Positions 61,541 to 64,000 of a DNA stretch of 64,000 bases are shown here, piece by piece (position 1 is the first letter of the stretch; each line of letters opens with the position of its first letter). A program made the translations under genes and the position numbers. Location of the stretch: NCBI RefSeq assembly GCF_020880975.1, contig NZ_JAJIWP010000003.1:124001-188000 (forward strand). The letters are read 5' to 3'. Below the pieces are notes generated by a model that ran no database searches, was not told the origin of the DNA, and saw only the letters and a list, made by a program, of their open reading frames with translations. Origin of the DNA: Mucilaginibacter sp. UR6-1. GTDB lineage: Bacteria > Bacteroidota > Bacteroidia > Sphingobacteriales > Sphingobacteriaceae.

Positions 61541-63061
61541 ATGGCTGACAACAAAGTAAGAGTAAGATTTGCGCCCAGCCCAACGGGCGGTTTACATTTA
61601 GGCGGTGTACGTACCGTATTGTTCAATTATCTGTTCGCCAAAAAACATGGCGGCGATTTTATTTTACGTATTGAGGATACCGACCAAAGCCGCTATGTTG
61701 AAGGTGCCGAACAATATATATTGGATTGCATGGAATGGTGCGGCCTAACGCCCGACGAAAGTCCGGTAGTAGGTGGCCCGTACGCGCCGTACCGCCAAAG
61801 TGAGCGCAAACCGCTGTACCGTGAGTATGCCGAGAAGCTGGTAGCCGAAGGCCATGCTTACTATGCCTTTGATACCCCCGAAGAGCTGGCTAAAAAGCGT
61901 GAGGATGTGCCTAATTTTCAATACGGGCATGGCCACCGTTATGATATGCGTAACTCGCTTACCTTACCTTTACACGAGGTAGAGAAGTTATTACATGATG
62001 GTACGCCGCACGTTATCCGCATAAAAATGCCTGAGGATGACAGCATCAGTTTTAAGGATATGATACGCGGCTACGTTAGTTTTGAAACCAACCAGGTTGA
62101 TGATAAGGTATTGTTAAAGGCCGATGGTATGCCAACATACCACCTGGCTGTAGTAGTTGATGATTACCTGATGAAGATAACCCACGCCCTGCGTGGCGAG
62201 GAGTGGCTGCCATCAGCGCCGGTACACCTTTTACTATGGGAATACCTGGGCTGGAAGGATAGTATGCCGCAATGGGCGCATTTGCCTTTGATATTAAAAC
62301 CTGATGGCCACGGCAAGCTGAGCAAGCGCGATGGCGCACGTTTAGGTTTCCCGGTTTATGCAATGAATTGGGAGGATCAAAAAACAGGCGAGCTTACCCC
62401 GGGTTTCCGTGAACTGGGCTTTTTGCCCGAGGCTTTCCTGAACCTGCTGGCTATGCTGGGCTGGAATGATGGTACCGACCAGGAAGTATTTTCGCTGGAT
62501 GAACTGGTTGAAAAATTCAGCATGGAGCGTGTGAGCAAGGCCGGAGCCAAGTTTGATTTTGAGAAAGCCAAGTGGTTTAATGCCGAGTGGATAAAAAAGC
62601 TTGATGCAGAAAGCTTAAAGCAAAAAGTTAAAGCGGTATTTGCTGATAAAGGCATCACTGTTAGTGATGATGCCAAATTGCTGAAAGTTATCGAGCTGGT
62701 TAAAGACCGTTGTGTATTGCTGACGGATTTCTACGCCCAGGGCGCTTACTTTTTTGAGCAACCTGCGGAATATGACCTCAACGCCGTTAAACCAAAATGG
62801 ACAGATGCTAAAACCGATTTTTTTAAGGAGCTAAAGGCTAAATATACCACTGCTGATGCTTGGCAGGCAACTGATCTGGAAGCTCAGTTTAAAGAATTTA
62901 CCAACGAAAAGGGTTTTAAGATAGGCGATGTAATGCTGCCTTTCCGTATTATGCTGGTAGGTGGCAAATTCGGTCCGCATGTTTTTGATATTGCCGAGAT
63001 GCTTGGCCGGGATGAAACGGTGGTGAGGATTGAGAAGGCTTTGGAGGCGTTTACGGCGTAA
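61541..63061 (+). CDS. gltX: Glutamyl-tRNA synthetase
   Basis: Charges tRNA-Glu in the cytoplasm. 506 residues, usual length. The class I HIGH motif is in APSPTGGLHLGGVRT (about 11-25) and KMSKS appears as GKLSKRDG with Lys259-Leu-Ser-Lys-Arg263. The anticodon-binding helical domain fills the C-terminal third. Bacteroidota have a single GltX that is generally discriminating, from family knowledge. Monocistronic by its promoter; lptB starts 212 nt downstream. Confidence 0.98.
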   Translation: MADNKVRVRFAPSPTGGLHLGGVRTVLFNYLFAKKHGGDFILRIEDTDQSRYVEGAEQYILDCMEWCGLTPDESPVVGGPYAPYRQSERKPLYREYAEKLVAEGHAYYAFDTPEELAKKREDVPNFQYGHGHRYDMRNSLTLPLHEVEKLLHDGTPHVIRIKMPEDDSISFKDMIRGYVSFETNQVDDKVLLKADGMPTYHLAVVVDDYLMKITHALRGEEWLPSAPVHLLLWEYLGWKDSMPQWAHLPLILKPDGHGKLSKRDGARLGFPVYAMNWEDQKTGELTPGFRELGFLPEAFLNLLAMLGWNDGTDQEVFSLDELVEKFSMERVSKAGAKFDFEKAKWFNAEWIKKLDAESLKQKVKAVFADKGITVSDDAKLLKVIELVKDRCVLLTDFYAQGAYFFEQPAEYDLNAVKPKWTDAKTDFFKELKAKYTTADAWQATDLEAQFKEFTNEKGFKIGDVMLPFRIMLVGGKFGPHVFDIAEMLGRDETVVRIEKALEAFTA

Positions 63062-63075
63062 AAAACCCCTCCCAA

Positions 63076-63094
63076 CCCTCCCCGGAGGGGAGGG
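63076..63094. repeat. C/G-run palindrome after gltX
   Basis: CCCTCCCC / GGGGAGGG with a 3-nt loop, embedded in CCCCTCCCAACCCTCC. It may act as the gltX terminator although no T run follows; the CTTTATAAAG beside it is also palindromic. Of the same general style as the inverted repeat at 33849-33915. Confidence 0.5.
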
Positions 63095-63129
63095 CTTTAT
63101 AAAGTCAATATAAAAATCAAACTGCAATA

Positions 63130-63265
63130 AATTAGCCTTGTTTAGAGTTAGGTATTAACATTAAGATTTTTAAAGCTTTCTAATTTATAGCTTAGCTCTA
63201 AATTAGAGTTTAGGTTTTAGTATTTTAGAGTTTAAAAGCTTAGATATTAGCATTTAGAATTTATC
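63130..63265. repeat. AT-rich degenerate TTAG-word repeat
   Basis: Successive words TTAGAGTTAGG, TTAGAGTTTAGG, TTTAGTATTTTAGAG, TTAGCATTTAGAAT, with a short palindrome CTCTAAATTAGAG. No ORF. Similar words occur at 58391-58420. It fills the lptB leader; whether it has a function is unknown. Confidence 0.4.
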
Positions 63266-63273
63266 CATCCACT

Positions 63274-64000
63274 ATGATCCTGCAGGCAGAGCATTTAATA
63301 AAGAAATATAAGCAGCGTACCGTTGTTAATGATGTATCGTTCAATGTAGCGCAGGGTGAAATTGTGGGTTTGCTGGGGCCTAATGGTGCCGGTAAAACTA
63401 CCTCTTTTTACATGATAGTGGGTTTGATAAAGCCTAACGAAGGCCGTATTATCCTTGACGACCAGGAAATAACCGGCGACCCGATGTATCGCCGTGCGCA
63501 AAAAGGTATTGGTTACCTGGCACAGGAAGCATCGGTGTTCCGTAAACTTTCTGTAGAAGATAATATCAAGGCTGTGCTCGAAATGGGCAAAATGACCAAG
63601 GAGCAGCAACGCGATAAGCTGGAAGAATTAATTGATGAGTTTAGCTTGCATAAAGTACGCAAAAACCGTGGCGACCTGCTATCCGGCGGAGAGCGCCGCC
63701 GTACCGAAATTGCGCGCGCGCTTGCTGCTGAACCTAACTTTATATTGCTGGATGAACCTTTTGCCGGTGTTGACCCTATAGCGGTTGAGGAAATTCAGGC
63801 GATGGTATATAAACTGAAACACCGCAACATCGGTATCCTGATCACTGACCACAACGTGCAGGAAACATTATCCATTACAGACAGGGCCTATTTGCTGTTT
63901 GAAGGAAAAATCCTGGAGTCGGGCGTACCCGAAGTTTTAGCTGAAAATGAAATGGTAAGAAAAGTGTATCTTGGTGCGAACTTTGTGCTTAAGCGCAAGA
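63274..64000 (+). CDS. lptB: Lipopolysaccharide export ABC ATPase, 3' end cut by window
   Basis: ATPase that drives LptFG extraction of LPS from the inner membrane. From ATG 63274, 242 codons are visible and no stop before the edge; family members have about 240-250 residues, so only a few are missing. Walker [10 protein letters not shown] at 35-43, Q-loop [12 protein letters not shown], signature [15 protein letters not shown], Walker [14 protein letters not shown], switch His in [11 protein letters not shown]. The closing YLGANFVL is the usual LptB C-terminal motif. Confidence 0.96.
   Translation, partial: MILQAEHLIKKYKQRTVVNDVSFNVAQGEIVGLLGPNGAGKTTSFYMIVGLIKPNEGRIILDDQEITGDPMYRRAQKGIGYLAQEASVFRKLSVEDNIKAVLEMGKMTKEQQRDKLEELIDEFSLHKVRKNRGDLLSGGERRRTEIARALAAEPNFILLDEPFAGVDPIAVEEIQAMVYKLKHRNIGILITDHNVQETLSITDRAYLLFEGKILESGVPEVLAENEMVRKVYLGANFVLKRK

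Noticed and set aside
1..64000. tRNA, rRNA, prophage, transposase or integrase genes
   Set aside because: None was recognised on either strand by reading; short tRNAs cannot be fully excluded without a covariance search.

Overview
The window looks like a chromosomal segment from a Bacteroidota bacterium of the Sphingobacteriaceae type (Mucilaginibacter or Pedobacter relatives). The reasons are FecR/ECF-sigma-controlled TonB receptors, many lipoproteins with Lys/Asp-rich starts after the lipidated Cys, Bacteroidota-only small families (DUF4834, DUF6249, DUF2911), promoters of the TTTG-N19-TAnnTTTG type, and almost no Shine-Dalgarno sites. The genus is inference; no rRNA or tRNA gene was seen.

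Left part (1-16000): a long minus-strand surface locus. An ECF sigma factor and a FecR anti-sigma factor precede a TonB-dependent receptor with an STN signalling domain. Six lipoproteins follow with gaps of only 5-11 nt: two DUF4397-like or unrecognised, then four in a row with two fasciclin (FAS1) domains each. Then comes a second, Oar-like TonB receptor that runs off the left edge. There is no SusD homologue. A DoxX-like membrane protein and a Crp/Fnr regulator lie upstream.

16000-23400: a 647-nt gap holding two tiny membrane-type ORFs and a terminator, a small unknown gene, a GH43-ricin lipoprotein, an AT-rich DarTG ADP-ribosylation toxin-antitoxin pair whose toxin gene is frameshifted, then uvrB and two small membrane proteins.

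23400-36800: mostly housekeeping. YfhO-like membrane protein, Bax-inhibitor-1 family protein, murQ, a C-terminal processing protease, a SAM-I riboswitch leading metH and metF, an outer-membrane-like protein and a HAD phosphatase.

36800-49500: central metabolism and transport. An NADP-dependent glyceraldehyde-3-phosphate dehydrogenase with an unusual active site, a vSGLT-like sugar symporter, a GNAT acyltransferase with an M20 deacylase (probably arginine biosynthesis), a three-gene unit of two small membrane proteins plus a second SSS symporter, a lone MacB/FtsX-type permease and a PIG-L deacetylase.

49500-64000: a TetR-TolC-HlyD-MFS efflux operon with palindromic operators, a candidate minus-strand small RNA, an AhpD-like/peroxiredoxin pair, DUF2911, a second ECF sigma/anti-sigma pair, DUF6249, a secreted protein, a DinB-family protein overlapping a sensor histidine kinase, gltX, and lptB running off the right edge.
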